Source: Coccinella septempunctata
Lineage: Eukaryota > Arthropoda > Insecta > Coleoptera > Coccinellidae
Assembly: GCF_907165205.1 (NCBI RefSeq)
Contig: NC_058194.1
Coordinates: 25,854,856 to 25,918,855 of the forward strand
Direction: 5' to 3'
Length of the DNA: 64,000 nt
Part shown: positions 47,783 through 59,162 of the stretch, one piece after another
Layout of the letters: the number at the start of each line of letters is the position of its first letter
Position numbering within the stretch: the first letter of the stretch is position 1
The notes under the pieces: model-generated
Told to the model about the DNA's origin: nothing
Seen by the model: the letters and a program-made list of their open reading frames with translations, nothing else
Database searches by the model: none
Made by a program: the position numbers and the translations under genes

Positions 47783-48640
47783 GTATCAAAATGAAAATTC
47801 ACCCTTTAGAACGCCCACTATATTTCGCAACAGTTCACTGGCTTTTATTACAGTCAATTGTGAAACCAATGGTTCGAGATTTTCAATACGGTATAAACCA
47901 ACTATTGCTACCGAATTCACGGAAAATTCTTCAGGACTAGCCCTAAGCCACCATGAATTTTCTCCGAAGATCATCTGTACAAAATGTAAATTCAGCGAAT
48001 AACCCAAAACCAAAGAGATAATCTAAGCAGTAAATCTCAGCAAATTAAACATCTCCCGAACATTTCTCGGCTATTGGTTCACCAACGCGCTTTGGAAGTT
48101 TTAGAAGTCGAAATCCATCCATTTGAATTTTCAATTACCTTAATTGATATGAACCAAGGGAGTAACAGTAATCTGTGGAGTTTTTCACTTATCGGCTCTC
48201 AAATTATTTTAATTACAGAGAAATTGAAAAGGGGCGAAGAGGAAGCTGCCAATATCTATCGAGAGTGCTTTCTGGACGATCAAAAGGGATTGATTTTCAT
48301 CTGGATCATTTGGGTCCATTGCTGCAAACCATCAGAGGAGTTTCGCGCCCACACTGAAGTTTTTCAAAGACCTTTCAGTTGGGGAAATTGAACGAAATCA
48401 CTTCCTCTTGATTGCGAACCTTAGCGGGATGAATTTTGTTTATTTTTTCTTCATCGGAGTTCAATGTATTCAGGGACGATTTTAAGGTTCGTCCAAATTT
48501 GACATACTTTATGGTCAACAAATAGTAATTATTTTCTATTTGAAACCAGGAGTTGTGTTGGGCTGAAGACAATATTCACGATTACGTCATGAAGACCAAT
48601 ATAATATATATTTTACTTTATACAATGATATGGTGATAAG
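47783..48640. other. Single-copy spacer between two R copies
   Basis: A 105-codon ORF at 48074-48391 shares its segment with a second open frame (48175-48357) and has no known domain; it is not called. Nothing else is recognised. Confidence 0.35.
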
Positions 48641-49847
48641 TATACTTCATTCAAATTTATTTTAGCAGTCGGTTGGCCATGAAATAATTTTCTCAAGTTT
48701 TTGTAACTAGAACGAAGTTAGGTTGGCACTCATGAAATGTCGTTAATGTCATAACGCCGTTGCCACAACTAATATAAATTTTTATTACGAAAATTCGAAA
48801 ATGCCGAAAGTGATTGAAAAAAGAGACAGGGTTTCAGGAAGTGCTATTTAGAATTCAGGTCCGCTCATTCAAATTATACCCTGATATTCTAAAACCCACA
48901 ATACGTCAGACGGTAGCGAACATATTCAATGTAAGAGAATTTATATAATGTTTCATCTGAATCTAAACGACCTATATTTCAGCTGAATATTTCCACAATC
49001 AGAAAGATTGTGAATGAAGAGTATGACAAAGAATTTCCTTCTGTTGGGAGACCCAAAAAAGTGGTGGCATTTCAGAATTTTATGTTTGAGTGAAAAGTTA
49101 ACTACAGGATTTTCGATAAATGTCATCGGAGAGTGAGTTCCCTAAAATGGATTTTTCTGTTTTTCATTTGACTTGTCCTATACAATGTAAATGTCTTAAG
49201 GTACTAATAAATACCTAATTATTATTATTATTACATCAATGTATTAAGATGAATAGCCACAAATACGCGCAAGTTGCCCTGTTACTGTTTATTCATGTGA
49301 AATTTTTGTTCAACGGTGAAGTTGCATCTTAACTTGAAACTTCCTTCAACTCCTTTTACTTATATTGATGCAAGATGATTTTTATCGAAAAATTTAACAT
49401 TCTTGTAATTATCTGTTAATTCCTTCGGGAGATACCCATTGCCAACCACTGCATCATATGCATTTCATCTTCGGGTTAATATTTTTGAAATCTACAAATG
49501 ATGTAAGCCAAAGAAGATAACGAACATTAACTCTCCTCAAGCTAGTGCATATCATCATATTATACTGATCTCTTGTATTTTCCATGCAAATAACTGGATT
49601 TGGTATGCCTTCAATCAGTTTGTATAAACTTCAATTATGTTCATCACATATTTTTCGAAGAGATTCGACATTGTAATACAATACGTAATAACAGAAACTT
49701 TTACGTAGAACGGGCAACATAGCGTTGATTTAAAACCCAAAAATGTTTTGACAAGCTTCATAACCCCACATTTTCGTACTATACAGAGTGAAATGTATCA
49801 AATTTCCATGGCCAACCGACTGCTAAAATAAAGTTGAATGAAGTATA
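48641..49847 (+). mobile_element. R element, copy 5
   Basis: This 1207-bp copy is bounded by TATACTTCATTCA and TGAATGAAGTATA. It has the intron (GTAAGAG at about 48930 to ATTTCAG near 48981) and the HTH-like exon 2 (LNISTIRKIVNEE, here EEYDKEF). The upstream frame contains a short duplication (GAAAATTCGAAAATGCC). It shares the TACTTC variant terminus with copies 4 and 6, which suggests a subgroup distinct from copies 1-3 (TACTCC). Confidence 0.8.
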
Positions 49848-49989
49848 GGTAGTAGTATTCTTGGGAGCAAATATATCAATACCAGAATGATATAACATTT
49901 AGAGCTCCTCTAAAACCTAGATGAAAGATAAAACAACGAATACTAACAGAATGATCAGGCCTAAACAGGGAGGCAATGAATACAATAAT

Positions 49990-50400
49990 AAGGATAAATT
50001 CAGATGCATACCCCCCGCCGATATGAATATCAACAAGTGTTACGATCTGAATTGAACTAGCCAATTGCCATCGTCAAGGCCCCAAATGGAGTACGCTCCA
50101 TCGAAGAAAAGCAGATGCTGACCATGGTTTCGGTCTCATTTGACCTCATCAGAGCAACATAGCATTTTTCTCCGATGGAATTGGAATTGGAATTGATAGA
50201 ACTTTATTCAATATTGGCACGTGCTACTGGGTACTATACATTTACCCAGAGCGCCACCCAATATGAAACGGTGTCCGATTCAAACCCCTCCAGATAGAAA
50301 CCAAGACGAAGACAATTGCATTTGTCCAGAGACACAGTTGTCTCTGCATTTGTCCCATATTTCCTCTAATTCAGTACGCCGATTCGCTTTGCGAACAACA
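49990..50400 (+). repeat. Left arm of a 0.4-kb inverted repeat (Penelope-like)
   Basis: The arm runs from AAGGATAAATTCAGATGC to CGCTTTGCGAACAACA and is mirrored at 50530-50912. Its first part also recurs in the same direction at 51350-51450 (AATTCAGATGCATACC, then TGTTACGATC). The arm is 28 bp longer than the other because of a local duplication (TGCATTTGTCC at 50317-50327 and 50344-50354 around AGAGACACAGTTGTCTC). Confidence 0.85.
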
Positions 50401-50529
50401 TTGCCTCCCTGTTTAGGCGTGATCATTCTCTTATTATTGTACCGCTGGCAGATACAGAGTCTCTGACCGCTGGCATCATTTCTGCCGTGATCTGAACGTG
50501 TTCCCAGACTTCTCAATTCGTCACACGTC
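50401..50529. other. 129-bp centre of the inverted repeat
   Basis: Unique spacer between the arms, including CAGATACAGAGTCTCTGACC. Nothing coding is recognised. Confidence 0.5.
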
Positions 50530-50912
50530 TGTTGTTCGCAAAGCGAATCGGCATACTGAATTAGAGGAAATATAGGACATATGCTATTGTCTTCGTCTTG
50601 GTTTCTATCTGGAGGGGATTGAATCGGACACCGTTTCATATTGGGTGGCGCCCTGGGTAAATGTATAGTACCCAGTAGCACGTGCCAATGTTGAATAAAG
50701 TTCCGTCAATTCCAAACGTTCTCCATCGGAGAAAAATGCTATGTTGCTTTGATGAGGTCAAATGAGACCGAAACAATGGTCAGCATCTGCTTTTCTTCGA
50801 TGGAGCGTACTCCATTTGGGGCCTTGACGATGGCAAATTGGATAGTTCAATTCAGATCGTAACACTTGTTGATATTCGTATCGGCGGGTGGTATGCATCT
50901 GAATTCATCCTT
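50530..50912 (-). repeat. Right arm of the 0.4-kb inverted repeat (Penelope-like)
   Basis: Complement of 49990-50400 with scattered single-base changes. It leads directly into the endonuclease remnant at 50913-51340. Confidence 0.85.
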
Positions 50913-51340
50913 ACAACGAATAGTGTGGGATAATCTCTACTTACCCCAAAGAAGCCAGAGAACTAGATCAGAACACAAAGAAACGATAACTAATGTAAAA
51001 AAATTATCTACAAGCTGTAGAAAATTATTGAGAGTTACAGGACAGATAAAAGGACAGCCTCATTGAAGTTGAACCAGATCAAGAAACCAACTTGTGAAAT
51101 ACCGTGCAATTGTGGAAGAACCTATTGAAGAAACAAAACGTTTTTTACAACAAGGGGCATCAAAAGCACGTTCAACACAGGGAGAAACTGAAAATTTTGG
51201 CTCGTCCAAGATACTTAGAATGGAGACCATGGGAATGGGATGAAGCTTCTATGATATTGGAGGAAGAAAGACCAAAACGAGGAAAACTGAAAGAAGCAGG
51301 GTCCATGGCCATAACTCCGAGTCCATATTCGACGAAGATA
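50913..51340 (+). pseudogene. Penelope-like element, GIY-YIG endonuclease remnant
   Basis: The plus strand reads KPTCEIPCNCGRTY (51084-51125), and, after loss of one base, IEETKRFLQQ. This matches the block IPC-x-C-G-x-x-Y-IG-x-TKR-x-L that opens the GIY-YIG-type endonuclease at the C-terminus of Penelope-like elements. About 35 codons later comes ILEEERPKRGKLKEAGSMAI (51256-51315), comparable to the closing K-x-x-EA-x-x-I block of that domain. The glycine of YIG is glutamate here, and frame changes break the gene. The reverse transcriptase portion is not recognised upstream. Penelope-like elements commonly carry terminal repeats in direct or inverted order, which fits the flanking arms. Confidence 0.55.
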
Positions 51341-51344
51341 AACT

Positions 51345-51450
51345 ATATAAATGAATACAATAATAAGAATTAATTCAGATGCATACCACCCGCTGATATA
51401 ATATCAAAAAGTGTTACGATCTTAATTGAACTAGCCAATTTGCCATCGTC
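51345..51450 (+). repeat. Third partial copy of the Penelope-like terminal repeat
   Basis: AATTCAGATGCATACCACCC and AGTGTTACGATCTTAATTG repeat, in the same orientation, the beginning of the left arm at 49990. Together with the remnant between, it completes an arm / inverted arm / coding / arm order. Confidence 0.6.
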
Positions 51451-52139
51451 AGGACAACTAAATGGAGAACATTCCACCGAAGAAGAGCAGATAGTTTCGG
51501 TCCCAATGAATCCTACAATTGGTCTTCGATTTTGAATATCTTTTTTCCCAGTTTCCATCAGGAAGGTGACCTGAGTAAGAGGCAAATTTCCCGTCTTACC
51601 CATTCCATCTCGGTGCTTCCCAGCGCATTCTCTCCAGCATAATAATCTATTAAATTTCTCGCTCCACGGTCCCCTGGTGTTATCTATCAGAATTAAAAAA
51701 ACGAGTTTGATGTATGACTTAGAATTAATTATATGGCGGTCTGTCAATACGTCGCATCAAGCGGATAGATAGATTGCGTTGTCGTTAGTGAAAATTGAAT
51801 AGACTAACTTGTATGAGGCTTTCGAATGATTGATTTTAGATGCGGAAGAACTGGCTTGCATCATCGACGCCTCGAGAACAATTTTCAACATGCTCGAGTT
51901 CGTGTCAGACGAAATTCCTCCGGTGTTGTTGAGCTGATTCATATGATTTTGTTTGTATTTCGACGCGTTTATTCCACGCATCAAACAAAGCGATGAGAAA
52001 GGCTTGGACAAGATAGGTTGAAGCTTATGTTATTCTTGCTTTATTGTCGTATGTATCCAGTTTAGCACAATGTGTGATTCCTTGAAATCGTTGCGAATAC
52101 CTGCAATAATAAGGTTACAAGTTATAATGAATGTAAATC
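51451..52139. other. Stretch without a firm gene
   Basis: Minus-strand frames at 51370-51747 (125 codons) and 51757-52011 (84 codons) are uninterrupted but lack recognisable motifs. The first overlaps the terminal repeat, so part of it is repeat-derived. Confidence 0.35.
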
Positions 52140-53965
52140 CATCAATATTTTCTCTTTTGCCATACAGAACTATTTCAAGCAGTCTTTTGTCTTGCATCCT
52201 CGGAATGTGACAGCTCCATCTGAGTCGGGCCCTCGTTACTTGAGTCTCAATTGTTGTAAAACTCGCGCGTTGCAATAATTCTGCATTCGAAACTTTGTGG
52301 AACCATCTGATGTGCATTATTTGTCTTATATGACGTTGTTGCGTTTGTTCAAGCTGTTCAATATGTCGCCTGTAGGGCGTCCAGCTTTCGCTTTCGTAAA
52401 GAAGCGTTGGGAGGACCACTACTTTGTAAACTGCTATCTTAGTCTTCAGGTTGAGGTCGTGATTGTGAAACACTCTGTCATTTAGCTTCCAGTATGCCAA
52501 TGATGCCGAATTGATTCGGTTGTGTATTTCCGTGTCTAGGTTAGCCCTAGTATTTATGAAGCTTCCCAAGTATTTGAACTGCTCGACCTGTTCTAGAGTT
52601 TCATTCTCCAGGCTGATATCTGTTTGAAGGCTTTCTGACGGACTTATCAGGATTTTGGTTTTGTCGATATTGAGTCTAAGGTCTAAAGCTTCGTAGAGTC
52701 ATTCGGGGCAACTGTGCGCATTTTTGCATTTCAAGCCATACCCTGTTCCAAATGTTGAAGCTAGGAAAATTAAAACATATTCATAAGATAGAGAATTTTC
52801 AAATCTATAAGAAAACATCAAAAAGCCAACAAACGAAAACGTTTTCTTTCCGCAAAAAAGAATTTAATAGAGAAAGTCGGAGTGCGTTCACATGCCCCGT
52901 ACCGTATTGCGGGTAAGTGTGCGCGCCCTCACGGGGTAAGTGAACGCAGTGCTTAGTGAACCACACAATCAAAAGAAATTACAAAATAATGTCATCAAAA
53001 TGTTACAATATTAGAGAAATGCTGTTTATTGTCAATACAGAAGCGCCTTTTTACAAGCACTGCATTATTGTTCGTGCCACAATTCTTGGTGAACATAACA
53101 CTTGATACATTCCCCTGCTGGTGGTTCTTCATATTTTTCTGAACAAATAGGACAATATTGATCGAGTCTTAACCAAGAAAATCAACAATGTCATAATTTA
53201 TTCCTCACTGAACTAATGCCCATATAATGAATCTATGCGCACACTTACCCGCGCACACTTTCCCCAGTAAGCCAAAATTTGAATTGACGTTCTTATAGAG
53301 TTGAGCAGCTAAGAGAACCTAAAATTTCTTATTATATATGTATTTAGATTAATATGCCCATGATCGAATAAAATATTGTTTAACACTGAGGGACTCGGAA
53401 CTTGGACCTGGCAGAATGTGCAGAGATGCTAAAAATTAACAAGAAAACTAGTGAATTTGATTGATTGCAAATAAAAAGTTAAAGAAACGTGGCACGGCGC
53501 ACTCCTATGAAAAACTAATATGGCGATTCTGCGCCCTTGCTTCACCCAAATGAACCCCTCTTTCATACATTGCATAGTCGAGATATACGCACTGCGCACA
53601 CTTACCCACTGCGCTCAGTTACCCCGAATGACTCTATATATGTTTATAGGTGTCCAACATTATTTGTAGATCCTCTGCGATAAGTGCGCAGTCGTCTGCA
53701 TATTGAAGTTCCGTGATAAACTTTGTACGGGTGATTGCTCTGAGGCGCTTCAGGTTAAATAGGCCACAATCAAATCTGAATCTCAGATACCAACACCTCT
53801 TACAGGTATACTCATGTCAGCAATTATCGAGACAGCTATGGCTAAAATATTGAACAGTAAAGGCGCTAACACGCATCCTTGCTTTATTCCAGAGTTTGTT
53901 GAGAAATGATCAGTTATAGAGCCATTGTGCTGTATTCTAGCAGTGTTGTTGGTATGGTAAAAATG
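52140..53965 (-). mobile_element. LINE family A, copy with RT motifs, interrupted by a pogo-like element
   Basis: On the minus strand the element begins with a piece of reverse transcriptase: GIKQGCVLAPLLFN (about 53855-53900) and, after frame changes, LQYADDCALIAEDLQIML with the catalytic ADD (about 53660-53720). Sequence then resumes on the other side of the 939-bp insertion with LRLNIDKTKILISPSESLQT and continues through FKYLGSFINTRANLDTEIHN into the block shared with the fragment at 1-706 (WTPYRRHIEQLEQTQQRHI). The 3' part is open for 179 codons (52030-52569). The reading frame closes exactly across the insertion once one copy of TA is removed. No element end or target-site duplication was found. 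Confidence 0.85.
52696..53634 (-). mobile_element. Pogo-like non-autonomous element, copy 1, inside LINE
   Basis: TIRs GAGTCATTCGGGGCAACTG at 52696 and the complement of CAGTTACCCCGAATGACTC ending at 53634 are bordered by TA duplications (52694-52695 and 53635-53636). Related GTGCGCAC..TTACCC motifs recur inside both ends (52917-52945 and 53236-53270). The minus strand retains RLDQYCPICSEKYEEPPAGE (from about 53169 downward), then CIKCYVHQELWHEQ: a C-x2-C...C-x2-C...H cluster like the zinc-binding tail of pogo-type insect transposases, ended by a stop. The catalytic domain is gone, so it is a deletion derivative. A pogo assignment rests on the TA duplication and this tail. Confidence 0.75.
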
Positions 53966-55056
53966 GTAAAAGTTGAAGAAAAACTGTTTTTTTTTTCAGC
54001 AAGTTTGTGATGAGTATTTGAAAATCTCTTACTAAAAGTCAGAGTTCAGACGTTTCTACGTTGTTGCACATAAAATACACACGAATTAATTTATCCAGAA
54101 CCATGAGGAACTAGTTACCTTCCAGTCATCAATTAAGGACTGGCGAGTATGCCGTTTTACGAATTTTTAATTTTACCCTCTACGTGTATCAGCCGAAGTC
54201 CTGTTTGGTGTGTTGTCGAAACGGTCGTAAGCAAATACTTCCAAATAAATTGCTTATATAGCTTGTAGAGCACTCATCAAAGTTGCACAAAGGGAACTTT
54301 ACAGCTTTTCAGAGACGGATTTCGTGAGTAATCCCTCCCTCGTCGCCATATTGTCCGCTTTCAATTTACGGCATACATAATTAATTTTAAACAAGCATTT
54401 TTATATGAAGAGACGGCAGATTCAAATTTCTGCCCCTTCATCATTAATAAATTATTCTGCATACAGTAGATGATTTGGACAGCGGAAACTGGCAGAAAAG
54501 GTTGATTGTAAATGTAAACAGAAAGGACCTAAATTCGGCACTCATTCAGTTTTGGGTTTCATCAGAAAGTAAAGGAGTTAAGGCCTTGTTTGCTTCGAGT
54601 TTGATGTTGGATAAGTGTTATATATATTTTATTTGGAAAACTGACGAAGACTTCCTCATATAAAAGCATAGATTGAGATCCTCTAGGTTCATCAAGAAAA
54701 AAAAATTGTTTCGTGTGATATGATTTCTACAAATAGTGTTTTTATCAAAGGGTTCTTATCTTCCATTTATTCATTCGAATGAAAATTGGTTTGGACATTT
54801 TTCTCAACTTGTTTTTGGATTTCTACAATGAGAGGATATTTCGAATTTCCACACAATAATGGATTCAATCGACGATTGAGGGTCTAGAATCGAATTTCCC
54901 CAGACCAACCATTATCGCTGGATTTGAATCGTGTTGTACTTCTTGATTGATTCACCAGATACACCTACTCATCAGGCCACTATGCATAATGGGATGACGG
55001 TCAGCATTCTGAAGAGAATAAACTGAAATGCACGATGTCCATTATGTTGCACCGGC
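53966..55056. other. Single-copy stretch, no gene recognised
   Basis: Only short ORFs without motifs (54475-54663). Confidence 0.35.
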
Positions 55057-55171
55057 TAGGGATGGGACGTTGGTTTCCAATCATCGGTTGGATCATCGAT
55101 ACTTTTTTTCGATTCACTTATTGTAAGGTAGGAGGGAAGCATTGGGTCAGCGGATATTCTTTTATAGTATA

Positions 55172-55836
55172 GAGTCATTCGGGGCAACTGTGCGCACTTT
55201 TGGCTTTCAAGCCATACCCCGTTTCAAATGTTGAAGCTAGGAAAATTAAAACATAGCGATCCACATATGGATCGGCGGCATGGGGCTTCGCAGCCAAGAC
55301 CCACATCAAGAGAATACAGGCCACTGAGAATAAACTCCCTAGAATGGCGATGGATGTACCCTGGTTTGTTAAGAACAAACAAATCTACAAGGACTTGGAA
55401 TGGGAACCAGTTACAGAATTTATGAAGAGAAAGGCGGAAAGGATATTCGACAAAGCCAAACAACATCCAAATGAGGAACTACGAAGATTAGTCGACTACG
55501 ATCCAACAGAAGAAGCTAGAAGGTCAAGAACCTACTACCGAAGACCGAGAGATCAGTTAAGGATTCAAATATAACTAAAGAAGAGCTCAACCTATAAAAG
55601 ATATAAGCAGCATACAACTATCAACACGACTATGATCCTGTAAGAGTCCAGAAACCATGAGAGTCAACTGGTTAATAGGAAAAATGCCCGGAACCTATGA
55701 AGAAGCAGTTTAGGGTTTTTAGTGGGTCTCGAGCTCAGGGAAGTGAGAATCCCCACACTGTTCCCCCTCAGGAGGGGGTGTGTTCGTCTGTCTTGCAGAT
55801 TTTTCCCCTGCTACATAAAAAAAACCCGTATGACTC
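55172..55836 (+). mobile_element. Pogo-like element, copy 2, interior replaced by LINE 3' end
   Basis: The first about 80 bp (GAGTCATTCGGGGCAACTG and onward, to AAAATTAAAACAT at 55252) match copy 1 at 52696 closely. The right border CCCGTATGACTC ends at 55836, and TA lies on both sides (55170-55171; 55837-55838). Almost everything between is not pogo-like DNA but the LINE 3' end listed next. Confidence 0.6.
55253..55826 (+). mobile_element. Jockey-like LINE F, 3' end, copy 1
   Basis: The plus strand carries the last part of an ORF2: a frame containing WGFAAKTHIKRIQATENK-type sequence (with changes), then VPWFVKNKQIYKDLEWEPVT and RRLVDYDPTEEARRSRTYYR up to the stop near 55574. The 3' UTR (AGTGGGTCTCGAGCTCAG, GAGAATCCCCACACTGTTCC) ends in A8 at about 55817-55824. 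No RNase H domain and a poly-A tail fit the jockey clade. The same 3' end recurs at 60949-61664. No target-site duplication is seen; the left join falls inside pogo-like sequence. Confidence 0.8.
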
Positions 55837-56339
55837 TATTGGAGCGGATATCAGAATATTAGGGGATGCCCAAATAGACAAAAATGTTTAAATCCTACCG
55901 ATGCAAATGTTGATTCAAATATTAATAATGAACAAGTAAAAGGTGATTGCTACAAGATTCAACATAATGTTTCACGAATACTGCAAGAAATGGATAACAC
56001 GATAGTTTGACTGTCACAATGACACATCAGAGTAGAATGACAGGTTCGTAAGAAATAGATGGAAGTTTGTAAATAATTGAATTCGCACTAGTTTTGACTC
56101 TAGTATAGGAGAATCATATCCTTAGAAGTTGTTAATGCATTATTGGAGAATTGAAAACGTGAAAACATTTTATTTTGACCCAGTTTTTACACTCATATTC
56201 ATTGTTGTTGATTGTTCGAGGAGGTCAGTGTCATTTGCAACAATTCCCAAGAAACATAGAGTTTTTTCTCATTTTCTGGTTAATCGACTGAATTAGAGAG
56301 AATCGAAGCCAAAGCATCGACTTTTCTCGCCCATCCCTA

Positions 56340-57958
56340 GTTGCTGTTCCGAATCGACAGATGAATCCGCAACCAGCCCATACTTCCTCAGCCGAAACGG
56401 CATGGATCATTCCCTGAAACCGATGCTCTGATTTATCGTAGCTTCCTCGCCTTTTACGCCAATTATCCAGTCAGTCCTGCAAGTCACACCAATATCGAAC
56501 ATTATTGATGCTCGTCCTCTACATCGGTAATTTGTGATCGTCCATGCATGGTACTAGTCTACATCGAGTCTGTGAATGAAGGACGATATTTCATGACCAC
56601 TGCTGCCCTGGATATTTCTGTCAAGGGTATGTTTGGCTTCCAACCGTCTTTCACTTGTTTGCTGTATTCGAATGGAGTTGAATCAATTCATTAATGCTAT
56701 CAATGATAGTGGAAAAAATTGTGTTCCATTATTTTTCGGAAGCAATTATCGATTCTTGAATATCTGAAATATTTTTTGAGAGAGCAGAGAATGCTAAGGC
56801 AAACTGGAGGGAAACCAAGGAGAAAAAAAAATAATGTGGCTCCCTACCTGTCAATGGACATAGCCTGCTTATAGCTGATCTGGTTGTGCAGACTGTTTGT
56901 CTAGTAAGACCTAGTACTTACTGATCCTTGGGGTACTCTTGCTTCCAGATATCTTGTAGTTGCGAATGAGTCCTTTTGTTCCACGTAAAAGCTTCTGTCT
57001 CTTAGACTCTGTTCCTCACTAACATAATTTCTTCGAATATCCAGCACATCTCATTTACAGAGTCTCTCAACTAATAATACAAGGCCTTACTCATTTTTGA
57101 ATCCCTCTTTTATATATTCTGTTAGCCTAGATAACAGTTGTTGAGTGGTCTTCTGTGAACACCAATTGCTCTGTGAGTAAGAAATTCACGTGTTTAGTTG
57201 AATATCTTGTATATAATTCTTTCAGTTTAAATCCTCAGTGCTTCTAGAGAATGTATTGATTAAATAAATGGATAATTTCAAACGTATGGTACTTGTATTG
57301 CGACGATATCTGGATATAGAAGTATTTCAAAATCTTCTGTGAAATATATCTCTCGCTATCTATCAATTCTACGTATTTCGGGTTTTCGATATCACAGAAA
57401 ACCTTTGAATGTTTATGTCATAACCACTTTTAATTTTATTTAACATATGAATGACTGAAATGAAAGCAGAGGCTCGGCTTATGAATATTATTCGAATATC
57501 AAGGAAATAATTTCGGAGATAGGAGTTGGAAAAAATTTAATTCCCTCATATCAGAATGAATTCCGAGAAGAGTTTTATAACCCATCTTATTAGATCCTTA
57601 TTTATTGATCATTAGAACTTTATACATTCGAGATTCGACATAAAAACTAATAAGATAGATTATATGTATTCCTGTAGATATTCGGATTTGGTGAAGATAT
57701 CGAATCGGAAGAAGTAGGCGCTATTAAATGTTTCATTGCAGCAATAAATAAAGTTCAATTCGCCCATAAAATTATGTACTACCATTGGTGTAGCGCAGAA
57801 ACAACTTTCGGAACATAAAATATATTTTATGGCCTTTTTAAGGACTGCAAACTGGCAACAATAATCAACTTCGTATAATAGTAAGCGCTAGAGTTGCCTG
57901 GCCATCTAGGCTCAAATATGGTACAATGTGTTTGAGGTTGTTATGCTTATCGTATATG
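56340..57958. other. Single-copy stretch, no gene recognised
   Basis: AT-rich DNA with no ORF of note and no repeats seen. Confidence 0.35.
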
Positions 57959-59162
57959 TATACTTCATTCAAATTTATTTTAGCCATGATATAATTTTCT
58001 CAAGTTTTTGTAACTAGAACGAATTAAGGTTGGCACTCATTAAATGTCGTTAACGTCATAACGTCGTTGCCACAACTAATATCAATTTTTATTACGAAAA
58101 TGCCGAAAGTGATTGAAAAAAGTGACAGGTTTTCAGGAAATGCTATTTATAATTCTGGTGCGCTCATTCAAATAGTTATACCGTGATATTCTATAATCCA
58201 CACTACGTCAGATGGTAGCGAACATATTCAATGTAAGAATTTATATAATGTTTCATCTGAATCTAAACGACTTATATTTCAGCTGAATATTTCCACAATG
58301 AGAAAGATTGTGAATTAAGAGGATGACAAAGAATTTCCTTCTATTGGGAGACCCAAAAAAGTGGTGGCATTTGAGAATTTTATGTTTGTGTGAATGCGAA
58401 AAGTTTTCAACAGGATTTTCCATTAATGTCATCTTAGAATAAGTTCCCGAAAATGGAATTTTCTATTTTTCATTTGACTTGTCCTATACAATGTAAATGT
58501 CTCAAGGTACCAAAAAATGCCTAATTATTATTATTATATCAACGTATTAAGATGAACAGCCACAAATACGCGCAAGTTGCCCTGTTACTTGTTTATTCAT
58601 ATGAAATTTTTGTTCTAAGGTGAAGTTCATCTTAACTTGAAACTTCCTTTAATTCCTTTTACTTATATTGATGCAAGATGATTTTTTTTGAAGAATTTAA
58701 CATTCTTGTAATTATCTGTTAATTCCTTCGGGAGATACCCATTCCCAACCACTGCATGATATGCATTTCATCTTCATCAAATTTTTTGAATCTACAACTG
58801 ATGTAACGTATTCAAACTTTAGCCAAAGAAGATAACGAACATTAACTCTCCTCAATCTAGTGCATATTATGATATTATACTGATCTCTTGTATTTTCCAT
58901 GCAAATTAATGGATTTGGTATGCCTTCAATCAGTTTGTATAAACTTCAATTATGTTCGTCACATTTTTTCCGAAGAGATTCGACATTGTGATAATTTACG
59001 TAATAACAGAAACTTTCACTTAGAACGGGCAACATAGCGTTGATTTAAAACCAAAAAATGTTTTGACAAGCTTCATAACCCCACATTTTCGTACTATACA
59101 GAGTGAAATGTGTCAAATTTCCATGGCCAAACGAGTGCTAAAATAAATGTGAATGGAGTATA
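57959..59162 (+). mobile_element. R element, copy 6
   Basis: The left terminus TATACTTCATTCA lacks the inner TIR part CAGTCGGTTGGC (TTTAGCCATGATA), a 12-base deletion that would impair the end; the right TIR is complete. The intron (GTAAGAA, missing two bases) and the HTH-like exon (ISTMRKIVN, then a TAA in place of GAA) are present. On the minus strand 58712-58900 is open (MENTRDQYNIIICTRLRRVN), matching the frame in copy 3. Confidence 0.8.

Larger units (their letters stand above)
55057..56339. mobile_element. hAT-like remnant hosting nested elements
   Basis: TAGGGATGGG at 55057 and CGCCCATCCCTA ending at 56339 match the termini of the hAT MITE at 28417, and ATCGAT-like subterminal words (GGATCATCGATACTTTTT; AAGCATCGACTTTTCTCG) also fit. 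The 8-bp flanks (GCACCGGC and GTTGCTGT) do not match, so the pairing of these two ends is inferred. The pogo-like remnant at 55172-55836 lies inside. Confidence 0.45.

Noticed and set aside
48074..48391. 105-codon plus-strand ORF between two R copies
   Set aside because: It overlaps another open frame and shows no motif or similarity I recognise.
51370..52011. Minus-strand ORFs of 125 and 84 codons
   Set aside because: The first runs into a repeated Penelope-like terminus; neither has recognisable motifs.
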